A stretch of DNA of 64,000 nucleotides from NCBI GenBank assembly GCA_030761205.1, contig JAULJL010000035.1:14549001-14613000 (forward strand). Reading direction: 5' to 3'. Numbering within the stretch: the stretch's first letter is position 1; the number at the start of each line of letters is the position of its first letter. The stretch comes from Fremontodendron californicum. Lineage: Eukaryota; Streptophyta; Magnoliopsida; Malvales; Malvaceae. The position numbers were made by a program, and so were the translations under genes. Below are positions 1 to 9,249 of this stretch, one piece after another. Under the pieces are notes generated by a model. The model ran no database searches and was not told the DNA's origin. It saw nothing but the letters and a program-made list of their open reading frames with translations.

Positions 1-443
1 ATTCTTTAATTCTCTTTAGATTTCTTTCTAGAAATCTCTCCAATCTTTTCTTCCTAGATTATTCTTTAGTTTTCTATCTAGATGTTTCTCCAATCTTTTA
101 GTTCTAGATTTCTCCTCTACTTAATGTAACCAACAATGATAAGTCGGTCTAGCATAATTATAAATAGGTGTGTGCTAGTTGAGTGGAGTAAGTGAAAGTG
201 GTGAGCAAGAAAACAAAGAGTGAATAGTAAAGTGAGAAAGAGTTTGTGTGAGGTTGTCTCCATTGTTAGTTGGTGTTCACACCAATTGTATTTGGTCTTT
301 TCTCATATTAATAAAAGAGTTGTTTTTCGGAAGTTACTGTAGCTTCCCGAGATAAAGTTACTGTAGCGTATCGAGAAAGTTACTGTAGCAAATCGATACT
401 GTAGCACAAAACTACAATCGGTATCGAGGGTCAAAAATCAACA
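1..443 (+). repeat. 5' LTR of the copia element, partial
   Basis: Matches 4893-5335 base for base except position 371. Ends in ATCAACA just before the primer binding site. Contains a TATA box (TATAAATA, 159-166) and a polyadenylation-type AATAAA (310-315), which places transcription start and R region between about 190 and 330. Four copies of TACTGTAGC lie near its end at 335, 359, 381 and 397. Confidence 0.96.
159..166 (+). promoter_or_regulatory. TATA box in the copia 5' LTR
   Basis: TATAAATA, about 285 bases before the LTR end, followed downstream by an AATAAA at 310. The spacing suits a U3/R promoter driving the gag-pol transcript. The same motif is in the 3' LTR at about 5051. Confidence 0.7.
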
Positions 444-446
444 AAT

Positions 447-458
447 TGGTATCAGAGC
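447..458 (+). other. Primer binding site (initiator Met tRNA)
   Basis: TGGTATCAGAGC, the standard plant copia site complementary to the 3' end of initiator methionine tRNA, three bases after the LTR end. It primes minus-strand DNA synthesis. Confidence 0.95.
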
Positions 459-654
459 TAGACGGTCAGGGACCGGAGTACGCATATCGGAGAAAGACAG
501 TCTGGGACTGTGAAGATTATTGGTCTAGGACCAAGACGATCGAGGATCGTAGTTCGTGGAAACGTGGAAATTCTGCCGGTACACGGTCAGGGACTGTGAA
601 ATTAAGTGAACGAGAATCAAATTTGAGGTAAGTGCAGGGCACTCTCAAGACACT

Positions 655-3600
655 ATGGCAAATATTTCTAATTCCGCTAGCAACATCGAGAAGCTCAATG
701 AAAACAATTACAATACGTGGAGCATCCGGATGCAATATTACATGCTCGGGCAAGATTTATGGGATATTGTTAACGGTGAAGCTTCAACACCACCAACTGA
801 TGCCGGAGAACTAAGAAAATGGAAGATCAAAGCCGGTAAGGCCATGTACGTGTTATCAGTCACCATTGAGGATGGTTTATTACAACGCGTCAAGGATGCA
901 AAGACACCGAAGGAAGCCTGGGACACACTCACAATGCTGTTCGCGAGGAAAAATGATGCTAGGCTCCAACAATTGGAGAATGAACTCCTGTCAATCTCGC
1001 AGCAAAATATGTCGGTAAGCGAATATTTCTCTAAAGTTAAAACTCTTTGTGATGAAATTTCAAAATTAGATCCAGAAAATGCCATTACCGAAACGAGGAT
1101 GAGAAGAATTATCATCCATGGCTTGCGATCTGAATACAACGGGATTGTTACTGCAACTCGTGGATGGAGCAAAGAACCAACTTTAACTGAGTTGGAAAAT
1201 ATCCTTGCAAATCAAGAGGCTTTAGATAACCAAATGTCTAAAGTCTCGATAAAAGATGACGAGAAAGCACTCTTTAGTAATAAAAGAGGCTTTAATAAAA
1301 GAAGCAAAGTTGCTACAAAGCCAGGCGTGGAAGAAAATAAATTTCGAAGGCAAGAAACATGGCCAAAGCAAGGGGGAAGAAGCTTTCGGCAAGAGGGAGC
1401 CCAGCATGTTCGAGAAAGAGACAAAAATGAAAATAGGTATCGTCGTCAAAACAATCAGTGTTACAACTGTGGAAAATCTGGTCACTTTGCTCGAGACTGT
1501 CGGTTTAAGCAAGTCCAAGGCAACGCGGCAACCTCGTCACGAGAAGAGAATACTAGCGAAGAAGAGTGGGATTTGCAAGCATCAATTGCTATTGAAGAAT
1601 GCGAAGAACTTGCAGCTGCTTGCATCACCGAGTCAGAAGAAGAGTGTTCACTCGCATCGGTGAGTAAATTAATCGACTATAATAATGATTGGATAGTTGA
1701 TTCTGGATGCTCAAATCACATGACTGGAGATAAGGAGAAGTTGACTAATACCTCAACATACAAAGGAGAACGAGTTGTGGTAACTGCAAATAATTCAAGG
1801 TTACCTATTACTCACATCGGCCAAACAACTATTGTGCCACGGTTTAGTCCACACCAAATCGAGCTGCAAAACGTATTCCATGTGCCAGGTATGAAGAAAA
1901 ATCTGCTATCAGTTTCACAACTCACTGCCTCAGGAAATTATGTCGTGTTTGGTCCAGATGATGTGAAAGTATATCCAAACTTAAAGCCAACAAGTACACC
2001 AATAATGGAAGGGAAGCGTCTGGAATCAGTCTATGTTATGTCCGCTCAGACTGCATATGTGGACAAGACAAGAAAGAATGAAACAGCTGACTTGTGGCAT
2101 GCAAGGCTTGGGCACGTGAGTTACCTCAAGTTAAAGGTAATGATGAAAAAGTCTATGCTCAAAGGTCTTCCTCAATTAGACATTCAAGAAGACACAGTAT
2201 GTGCCGGGTGCCAATATGGGAAAGCTCACCAGTTGCCATACGAGGAGTCAAAGTTTAGAGCTAAGGAGCCTCTCCAGCTAATTCACTCAGACGTGTTCGG
2301 GAAGATAAAGCAACCTTTTGTCAGTGGCTGTCAATACATGATAACTTTCATTGATGATTTTTCAAGGTACGTCTGGATTGACTTTATGAAAGAAAAATCA
2401 GAGGCACTTACTAAATTTATAGAGTTCAAAGAAAAGATGGAAAAAGAAGTAGGCCGAAAGATACAATGCCTACGCACAGATAACGGGGGAGAATACACAT
2501 CCAAGGAGTTTTCAGAATTCTTACAGGAATGCAAGATACGCCGACAATTGACTTGTCCGAACACTCCACAACAAAATGGAGTTGCCGAGAGAAAGAATCG
2601 GCATTTGGCTGAGATATGTCGAAGCATGTTACATGCGAAGAATGTGCCACCTCGTTTTTGGGCAGAATGCATGAAGACTGCAGCTCACGTGACTAATAGG
2701 CTTCCACAAGCAAGGCTTGGTTTTATCTCACCCTTTGAGAAACTATGGAACATCAAACCCACGGTGAGTCACTTTCGAGTATTTGGTTGCGTATGTTATG
2801 TATTTGTACCAGATCATCTACGTAGCAAATTCGACAAAAAAGCAATTCGTTGCATATTTGTGGGATATGACGATCAAAGAAAAGGGTGGAGATGTTGTGA
2901 TCCAACGAGTGGCAGATGCTATGTATCCAAAAATGTTGTGTTCGATGAAGCTTCGTCATGGTGGTCACCACAAGCAGTTCTGTTGCCAGACTCAAAAGAA
3001 ATTGAAGAAAAACTTCAAGAAAATATGGAAGAACAAATTGAGCTTGAAAAGACTCAACCAAGTGACGAGTATTCAGAAAAGGCCCTTGATGAGGAAAAGT
3101 CATTTCGAGAAAATGAGTTCGATGAAAGAGATTCTCAGCCACTTCTGCGCAAGTCATCACGACAACGCAAACCAAATCTTAAGTATGCTAATGCTGCTCT
3201 AATTGAAGAAATAGAGCCAACAACTTATGAAGAGGCATCTGAGAAATTGGAGTGGAGAAAAGCCATGGAAGAAGAAGTTCAAGCCCTGAAACAAAACGAG
3301 ACATGGGAGTTGGTGCCAAAGCCGAAGAAGATTGAACCCATCTCATGTAAATGGGTTTATAAAATAAAGACTCGACCCGATGGATCGATAGAAAGGTATA
3401 AGGCTCGATTGGTGGCTCGCGGATTCTCTCAAAAGTATGGGGTGGACTATGATGAGACATTTAGTCCGGTTGCAAAAATTACAACAGTACGAGTATTACT
3501 TGCCCTTGCAGCAAGCAAATCTTGGAAGTTATGGCAAATGGATGTGAAAAATGCCTTCTTGCACGGAGAGCTAGATCGAGAGATTTATATGGAGCAGCCC

Positions 3601-4758
3601 GAAGGATTCACAAGTAAAGTTCATCCGGATTATGTGTGTAAGTTGAAAAAGGCACTCTACGGATTAAAACAAGCACCGAGAGCATGGTACGGTAAAATTG
3701 CCGAATTCCTAATACAAAGTGGTTACTCAGTTGCATCAGCAGATTCGAACTTGTTCGTGAAAGAAAAAGGAGGTAAGTTGGCAATAGTCTTGGTTTACGT
3801 GGATGATCTAATCATCACCGGAGACAACGAAGAAGAAATCAAACAAACTAGAAGCAATCTCTCAGTACGTTTTCAAATGAAAGAGCTTGGAGAGCTGAAT
3901 CACTTTCTTGGGCTAGAAGTAATCCGTACCAAAGAAGGAATATTCTTATGTCAACACAAGTATGCAAAAGATCTTATACACAAATTCAGGATGACTGATT
4001 GCAAGTCGATATCTACGCCTATGGAAGCCAATGCAAGACTCTGTAGTGAAGAAGGCAAAGAATTGGAAGACTCAACAAGTTATAGGCAACTAGTGGGTAG
4101 TCTAATCTACCTTACATTAACAAGACCCGACATTGCATTCGCTGTTGGAGTAGCTAGCCGATTCATGGAGAAACCAAGGAAACCTCACTTAGATGCGGTT
4201 CGACGAATCTTGAGGTACGTAAAAGGAACTATTGATTTTGGACTTCTATACAAAAAGGGAGTTCCGTGCCAAGTTATAGGATATTGTGATGTCGATTATG
4301 GTGGAGATCATGATACAAGACGATCAACAACTGGCTACATGTTTAGTCTTGGATCCGGCATAATCTCTTGGTGTAGCAAAAGACAACCTACAGTATCATT
4401 GTCAACTACAGAAGCAGAATATAGAGCAGCAGCTATGGCAGCACAAGAAAGCACGTGGTTGATACAGCTGTTAAAGGACCTGCACCAACCGATTGACTCT
4501 CCAGTACAACTCTATTGCGATAATCAGTCAGCAATAAGCTTAGCTGAAAATCCAGTCTTTCATGCCAGAACCAAGCACGTAGAAATACATTATCACTTTG
4601 TACGTGAAAAAGTACTTCAACGAGATGTTGAACTGAAATACATCAAGACTGAAGAACAAGTAGCTGACTTGTTTACCAAGGGACTTAGCGGTGCAAAATT
4701 CGATGAGTTCAGAAGACAACTTGGCATGACTATCAAAGCGAGCATCAAGAGAGAGTAG
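655..4758 (+). CDS. Copia gag-pol polyprotein, intact
   Basis: A 1367-residue uninterrupted polyprotein. The N-terminal gag part (about 1-260) has the copia gag fold, then a zinc knuckle CYNCGKSGHFARDC near residue 269. The aspartic protease has WIVDSGCSNHM near 345-355. Integrase shows the His/Cys zinc motif (HARLGH near 482, CAGC near 516) and catalytic residues in HSDVFG, TDNGGEY and NGVAERKN (about 545, 607, 645). Reverse transcriptase has MDVKNAFLHG (about 962) and YVDDL (about 1048). RNase H has TTEAEYRAA and CDNQSA near 1250-1290. The start was chosen because ATG 655 begins a typical MANIS... gag N-terminus and precedes all domains. No stop or frameshift, so all enzymes for transposition appear present. 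Antisense frames inside it are shadows. Confidence 0.96.
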   Translation: MANISNSASNIEKLNENNYNTWSIRMQYYMLGQDLWDIVNGEASTPPTDAGELRKWKIKAGKAMYVLSVTIEDGLLQRVKDAKTPKEAWDTLTMLFARKNDARLQQLENELLSISQQNMSVSEYFSKVKTLCDEISKLDPENAITETRMRRIIIHGLRSEYNGIVTATRGWSKEPTLTELENILANQEALDNQMSKVSIKDDEKALFSNKRGFNKRSKVATKPGVEENKFRRQETWPKQGGRSFRQEGAQHVRERDKNENRYRRQNNQCYNCGKSGHFARDCRFKQVQGNAATSSREENTSEEEWDLQASIAIEECEELAAACITESEEECSLASVSKLIDYNNDWIVDSGCSNHMTGDKEKLTNTSTYKGERVVVTANNSRLPITHIGQTTIVPRFSPHQIELQNVFHVPGMKKNLLSVSQLTASGNYVVFGPDDVKVYPNLKPTSTPIMEGKRLESVYVMSAQTAYVDKTRKNETADLWHARLGHVSYLKLKVMMKKSMLKGLPQLDIQEDTVCAGCQYGKAHQLPYEESKFRAKEPLQLIHSDVFGKIKQPFVSGCQYMITFIDDFSRYVWIDFMKEKSEALTKFIEFKEKMEKEVGRKIQCLRTDNGGEYTSKEFSEFLQECKIRRQLTCPNTPQQNGVAERKNRHLAEICRSMLHAKNVPPRFWAECMKTAAHVTNRLPQARLGFISPFEKLWNIKPTVSHFRVFGCVCYVFVPDHLRSKFDKKAIRCIFVGYDDQRKGWRCCDPTSGRCYVSKNVVFDEASSWWSPQAVLLPDSKEIEEKLQENMEEQIELEKTQPSDEYSEKALDEEKSFRENEFDERDSQPLLRKSSRQRKPNLKYANAALIEEIEPTTYEEASEKLEWRKAMEEEVQALKQNETWELVPKPKKIEPISCKWVYKIKTRPDGSIERYKARLVARGFSQKYGVDYDETFSPVAKITTVRVLLALAASKSWKLWQMDVKNAFLHGELDREIYMEQPEGFTSKVHPDYVCKLKKALYGLKQAPRAWYGKIAEFLIQSGYSVASADSNLFVKEKGGKLAIVLVYVDDLIITGDNEEEIKQTRSNLSVRFQMKELGELNHFLGLEVIRTKEGIFLCQHKYAKDLIHKFRMTDCKSISTPMEANARLCSEEGKELEDSTSYRQLVGSLIYLTLTRPDIAFAVGVASRFMEKPRKPHLDAVRRILRYVKGTIDFGLLYKKGVPCQVIGYCDVDYGGDHDTRRSTTGYMFSLGSGIISWCSKRQPTVSLSTTEAEYRAAAMAAQESTWLIQLLKDLHQPIDSPVQLYCDNQSAISLAENPVFHARTKHVEIHYHFVREKVLQRDVELKYIKTEEQVADLFTKGLSGAKFDEFRRQLGMTIKASIKRE

Positions 4759-4760
4759 TC

Positions 4761-4772
4761 GTTGAGGGGGAG
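4761..4772 (+). other. Polypurine tract of the copia element
   Basis: GTTGAGGGGGAG directly before the TGTTGAAA that starts the 3' LTR. It primes plus-strand synthesis and fixes the LTR boundary. Confidence 0.9.
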
Positions 4773-5335
4773 TGTTGAAAGTCACCGACTACTCAAATTT
4801 TCTGGAGTTCTCTTCTTTGTTCTTTTTCTAGATTATTCTTCAATCTTCTTCCTAGAAATTTCTTCATCCCCCTCTCTAGAATTGTCTACATAATTCTTTA
4901 ATTCTCTTTAGATTTCTTTCTAGAAATCTCTCCAATCTTTTCTTCCTAGATTATTCTTTAGTTTTCTATCTAGATGTTTCTCCAATCTTTTAGTTCTAGA
5001 TTTCTCCTCTACTTAATGTAACCAACAATGATAAGTCGGTCTAGCATAATTATAAATAGGTGTGTGCTAGTTGAGTGGAGTAAGTGAAAGTGGTGAGCAA
5101 GAAAACAAAGAGTGAATAGTAAAGTGAGAAAGAGTTTGTGTGAGGTTGTCTCCATTGTTAGTTGGTGTTCACACCAATTGTATTTGGTCTTTTCTCATAT
5201 TAATAAAAGAGTTGTTTTTCGGAAGTTACTGTAGCTTCCCGAGATAAAGTTACTGTAGCGTAGCGAGAAAGTTACTGTAGCAAATCGATACTGTAGCACA
5301 AAACTACAATCGGTATCGAGGGTCAAAAATCAACA
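4773..5335 (+). repeat. 3' LTR of the copia element
   Basis: 563 bases, beginning TGTTGAAAG and ending ATCAACA (TG...CA). The last 443 bases repeat the window start with a single difference. The first 100 bases contain several short TCTAGA/TTCTTCCTAG-type repeats. Confidence 0.95.
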
Positions 5336-5640
5336 GATGTGAGATAATATCACTTTAACAGATCTCATCACGTATAGATGGGGACAAAAAAACCTACCAC
5401 ACGACAAACTAGAAAAGGGTAACAGATAGGAGTAACATTAGACTCTGATATCATGTTAAACATCCGACCGAAAATTAATTGACAATAGATGGAAAGACTT
5501 AATTGAATATAAAATCACGGAAAACTCAAAACATAGATATAAGATATCACCAATTTAACGACCAGAAATACTTGAAATATACTTGATAACTGAATGAATT
5601 GATCTCCTCTCTTTCTTACTTTCTTTCCTCTTAAAGGAAT
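5336..5640 (-). repeat. Old copia LTR remnant (minus orientation)
   Basis: Around 5440-5453 the plus strand reads ACTCTGATATCA followed by TGTTAAACATCC. The reverse complement is a one-base variant of the initiator Met tRNA primer site preceded by an LTR end in ...AACA. This is the junction of a decayed minus-strand copia LTR that starts at about 5453 and runs right. No internal coding region is left. The far boundary is not resolved. Confidence 0.45.
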
Positions 5641-6079
5641 ACCCGCTGCTAGAGTACTCGTAAGATTTCATGCCAGCCAGGCAGGAACATATTTACTTGA
5701 AATTAGCATGAAATTGGCTTCTATTCTTTCCATTTGACTGGTGGTGATGAAGTACGGCAGCACTCCAGTAGTACTGCAGGCACTGTGGTACTGGTACAAC
5801 TTCATTTCCTTTCTTTTCCTTTTTCAAGTCCCCGGTCCAGAGATTTAAATAAAGATTGTAACACGAAGTTACGATCGTTATTTTACCATTTTGGTTCTCT
5901 CTGCTACTAATATTCACGGTGATAGCATTGTTACGTTCGTAACCACAATAAACACGATGTAACCAAAAATGCATCTACGATCGCAATTTAAATCCCTATC
6001 CTCGTCCACTCATTTTCAAGTATTACTATGTCATAATTATGATATTAAACACACAAACAAACAAAAAATGTAAACTCAC
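5641..6079 (-). other. Probable PILS intron 1, proximal part
   Basis: Lies downstream of the splice donor GTGAGT (6079-6074, minus strand). A 93-codon minus-strand frame at 5693-5974 has no recognisable domain and does not resemble the expected second PILS exon, so I treat the stretch as intron or degenerate sequence. No acceptor followed by PILS-like coding sequence is seen before the copia element. Confidence 0.45.
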
Positions 6080-6214
6080 GTTATTCAAATGGCGCCTTGC
6101 ATCTGCCCCTAAAAGATCAACACGTTCCGTTGCGAGGATTAAGCCAACAACTATAACCAGCAGTACTTTCAGAACTGGCATCAATGATGTAATGAACAAA
6201 TGGAATAACTCCAT
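6080..6214 (-). CDS. PIN-LIKES (PILS) auxin carrier, coding exon 1 only
   Basis: Forty-five codons read leftward from ATG at 6214. The peptide contains LMPVLKVLLVIVVGLILA, ERVDLLGADARRHLNN, the N-terminal membrane segment and following loop typical of PILS proteins (membrane transport domain, auxin efflux carrier family). PILS proteins sit in the endoplasmic reticulum membrane and control intracellular auxin. The exon ends in phase 0 at a consensus donor (AAC then GTGAGT). The family is around 400 residues with many exons; none of the others is found to the left as far as the window edge. Either they lie beyond base 1, with the copia element in intron 1, or the gene is truncated. Recognition rests on memory of the family N-terminus, not on a search. 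Confidence 0.72.
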
Positions 6215-6640
6215 TAGAGAGACTTTGACAAGAAATTCGCTCCTACAGAAAGAAACGTATTTTCAAGTTAACATTACAATCTGAAAAGTAAAAGAACGAA
6301 TGGATTAAACATCAAAGTCCACACAATAAGCTCATGCTTAAATATGTAGCTTCAATCTTGGAAGCTAGATATTTTCTCTCGACTTTAAACACCATTTTTT
6401 CAAGTTTCTATCAAGAAAAGTGAGGAATTTTCTTTTCTGTAAAATGGGCAGAAAGAAAAGCAACTAGCAATATCAAATAGAAAGTACCTCCAAATGAATT
6501 GTATTGCTGAGAGTTAGCTTTTACTATATCAAGGTTCTAATCCCTGAAGAACAGAAAGAAACTCCACTACTTACCCGCACCTCATATTATATGAAACCAG
6601 TATCGGTTGCATTATATATATATATATGGAGCGATCGACT
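6215..6640 (-). promoter_or_regulatory. PILS 5'UTR with a leader intron, and promoter
   Basis: Reading leftward, a candidate 5'UTR exon ends at 6488 with donor GTACTT. A pyrimidine-rich tract TTTCTTTCTGTAG gives an acceptor at 6243-6244, and the second UTR exon (6242-6215) runs into the ATG. This predicts a leader intron of about 245 bases. TATA-like sequence lies at 6613-6630, a (TA)n tract, and the MITE at 6638-6996 begins immediately upstream, so it abuts the core promoter. Confidence 0.5.
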
Positions 6641-6996
6641 TACACTATTGTAAAACTAAATTAGTTTTACATATTTTCACAATTTTTTATATTGTATTTT
6701 AACAAACCAACAGTTAGATTTAACAATATAATTGTACTTGTCGTATACGTAAAGTTCCTAATTGATTCGATATCTCTATCATATCGATCGAGAATACTGT
6801 CTTTTTTAATATATATTTAACGGTTGAAAGTTTTTTACATCGAACAAATAGTTGGACATTTTTAGTTTACTCGAAACTCGACGTGCATGATCTATGTGAA
6901 TAGAACATGAAATACGACTGTCGGATTAAAAAATATAAATCTTATAAAAAATTATAAAAATGTGTAAAATTAATTTAATTTTACACTAATATAAAT
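6638..6996. mobile_element. MITE family A, copy 1 (about 359 bp)
   Basis: Ends form an imperfect inverted repeat of about 35 bases (left ACTTACACTATTGTAAAACT; the right end reads similarly on the other strand). Internal sequence, including TTTAACGGTTGAAAGTTTTT and ACTCGAAACTCGACGTGCAT, recurs at 21682-22036 and partly at 50670-50834. No coding capacity. The target duplication is not clear, so the superfamily is left open. Confidence 0.8.
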
Positions 6997-7592
6997 GAAT
7001 ACTTCTTTTTTATATAATATGATAATATAAACTAGAAATTGCACGACAGTTATGTGATTTGTTAGTAGATGTTTCTTAATTTTAGATATCATTGATTGAA
7101 CCTCAAGTAACAAAATTAAAAATAAAAACAAAACAAAACTCAAAATTGCATTAGAGTAAATAGCACCGTGGTCCCTAAGCTATGAGCCATATTATTTATT
7201 GATCCTATATTTCCAATGTTATAGCGATATGGTTTTTTCATCAATTATTCCAATTGCAGTTTCCTTTATTTGTCAATATTTTAAAATAATTTTTAAATTT
7301 ATTGATAAAAATAATTTTTGAATTTTATAAAAATAAACATTCCATGTTATCAATTTCAGGTTATATTAGTTGGTGCTACGTGTGAGGCTGGAATTGAACA
7401 CTTGAATTAACGTTGAGACTGACATAAAAATATGGAAATAAACAAGTGACATTTGAAAATATAAAGATCAAAATACTATATGTTCAAAATTTAAGACACA
7501 AATTCATTTTGGATACTCTAATAATAAACTTTTAGAAAATCTTCATGGTAAGAATGATTCATATTCTTGAGATGATTGATAGAACAAAAAAG
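6997..7592. other. Intergenic, AT-rich
   Basis: No supported gene. Around 7160-7260 the text GTGGTCCCTAAGCTATGAG resembles the ends of dispersed plant repeats, but no partner end was found in the window. Confidence 0.5.
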
Positions 7593-7601
7593 TTTGTGGA
7601 G

Positions 7602-7820
7602 GAAGACAAAGGTTTTCTTATTTAAATATAGCCAAAAAAAAAAAAAAATTCCCAAAATACCGTTCATTTTAGATTATTTCTCAAAATCCGTTTGTTTTAA
7701 CACTAGCTGGGAAATCGCCACCCCCCATGGCGATTTCCCAGCGTAAAAAAACACATTTTTGCTAAAAATACCAAGGAAAATCGCCATGGGGGTGGCGATT
7801 TCCCTTCATGTATAATTTTT
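7602..7820 (+). repeat. MULE left terminal inverted repeat with two hairpins
   Basis: Contains a perfect 15-bp-arm hairpin (7706-7720 and 7728-7742, arm GCTGGGAAATCGCCA, loop of seven bases, mostly C). A second, inverted version of the same module sits at about 7775-7804. The same pair occurs in the right repeat. Confidence 0.9.
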
Positions 7821-8416
7821 TTTAATTAATAAACAAATTTTAATTTTTTTTTAATTTGTAAATTTTATTTTTTAATTTTAAAAATTATAAATTAAATTAA
7901 AATATTTTTTAGGTTTGGTTATTTAATTTTTTTAAATATATATTAAAAATGTAATTTAATTTATTATTAAATTTTTATAAAAAATAAAAATATATTTCTT
8001 ATTAAAATTTAAAAAAGAAGATTATATTGATTATTAAATATTTATATCAAAAATTGTATTTTTTATAATTTTGTAATATTATAAAAAGCAAAATTTAATT
8101 TATATCAAAAATATTTTAATGATGTAAAATGTAAACAAATTTTTTTTTTAAAGAAATTTATCGAGTTACTTTTTCAAATAAAGAAGTTATTTTTAAGTTG
8201 GTATTGTAAAATAATTTTTTTAATTTGATTTTTTTTATTGAGTTGGTATTCGATTAACTCGTGACATCAATTTAATCATTGTTTTTAATAATAGTATAGA
8301 TTGTTACAGTTTAAAACTGGATATTTGATAAAATAATTTTAATTTAATTTATGATTAAAATTTTAAAAAAATACAATTTTATTTCTTATTAAAATTTAAA
8401 AAAGAAAATTTTATTT

Positions 8417-9249
8417 CAGTCCATCAAATGCTGCAAAAAATATTGGAATTGGATTCCTTCTGCAATGGATAAGACTGATGATTTAGGGTTTTAGACAGGT
8501 TTCAGCTATTTTTTAGTCCATCAAATGCTGCAGAAAATATTGGAATTTGATTCTTTCTGCAATGGATAAGACTGATGATTTAGGGTTTTAGACAGGTTTC
8601 AGCTATATTTCAGTCCATCAAATGCTACAGAAAATATTGGAATTTGATTCTTTCTGCAATGGATAAGACTGATGATTTAGGGTTTTAGACAGGTTTCAGC
8701 TATATTTCAGTCCATCAAATGCTGCAGAAAATATTGAAATTTGATTCTTTCTGCAATGGATAAGACTGATGATTTAGGGTTTTAGACAGGTTTCAGCTAT
8801 TTTTCAGTCCATCAAATGCTGCAGAAAATATTGGAATTTGATTCTTTCTGCAATGGATAAGACTGATGATTTAGGGTTTTAGACAGGTTTCAGCTATATT
8901 TCAGTCCATCAAATGCTGCAGAAAATATTGGAATTTGATTCTTTCTGCAATGGATAAGACTGATGATTTAGGGTTTTAGACAGGTTTCAGCTATATTTCA
9001 GTCCATCAAATGCTGCAAAAAATATTGGAATTTGATTCTTTCTGCAATGGATAAGACTGATGATTTAGGGTTTTAGACAGGTTTCAGCTATTTTTCAGTC
9101 CATCAAATGCTGCAGAAAATACTGGAATTAGATTCTTTCTGCAATGGATAAGACTGATGATTTAGGGTTTTAGACAGGTTTCAGCTATTTTTCAGTCCAT
9201 CAAATGCTGCAGAAAATATTGGAATTTGATTCTTTCTGCAATGGATGAG
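8417..9249 (+). repeat. 97-bp tandem array with telobox, nine units
   Basis: Units start at 8417, 8514, 8611, 8708, 8805, 8902, 8999, 9096 and 9193, a constant 97-bp period, with few differences; the last unit breaks down after about 50 bases. Each full unit carries TTTAGGGTTTTAG, which includes the telobox AAACCCTAA on the other strand. The array ends about 315 bases before the probable transposase ATG at 9565, so it lies in the MULE promoter/leader. Confidence 0.96.

Larger units (their letters stand above)
1..5335 (+). mobile_element. Young intact Ty1/copia LTR retrotransposon (5' LTR cut by window edge)
   Basis: Order seen: partial 5' LTR, primer binding site, one long gag-pol frame, polypurine tract, full 3' LTR. 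Integrase precedes reverse transcriptase, the Ty1/copia order. The first base of the window corresponds to base 121 of the 3' LTR, so about 120 bases of the 5' LTR lie outside. Over the shared 443 bases I see one difference (T at 371, G at 5263). With the uninterrupted 1367-codon frame this indicates a recent insertion that may still be competent. The right flank starts GATGT (5336-5340); the matching left duplication is outside the window. I did not assign a copia lineage with confidence. Confidence 0.96.

Noticed and set aside
2331..3175. Several antisense frames over 70 codons
   Set aside because: Shadows of the intact gag-pol frame on the other strand.
5693..5974. 93-codon minus-strand frame next to PILS exon 1
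   Set aside because: Does not resemble the expected PILS second exon or any domain I know; lies in presumed intron.
8417..9249. Regular repeats that could suggest a CRISPR array
   Set aside because: The units are contiguous 97-bp tandem copies with no unique spacers, in a plant transposon.
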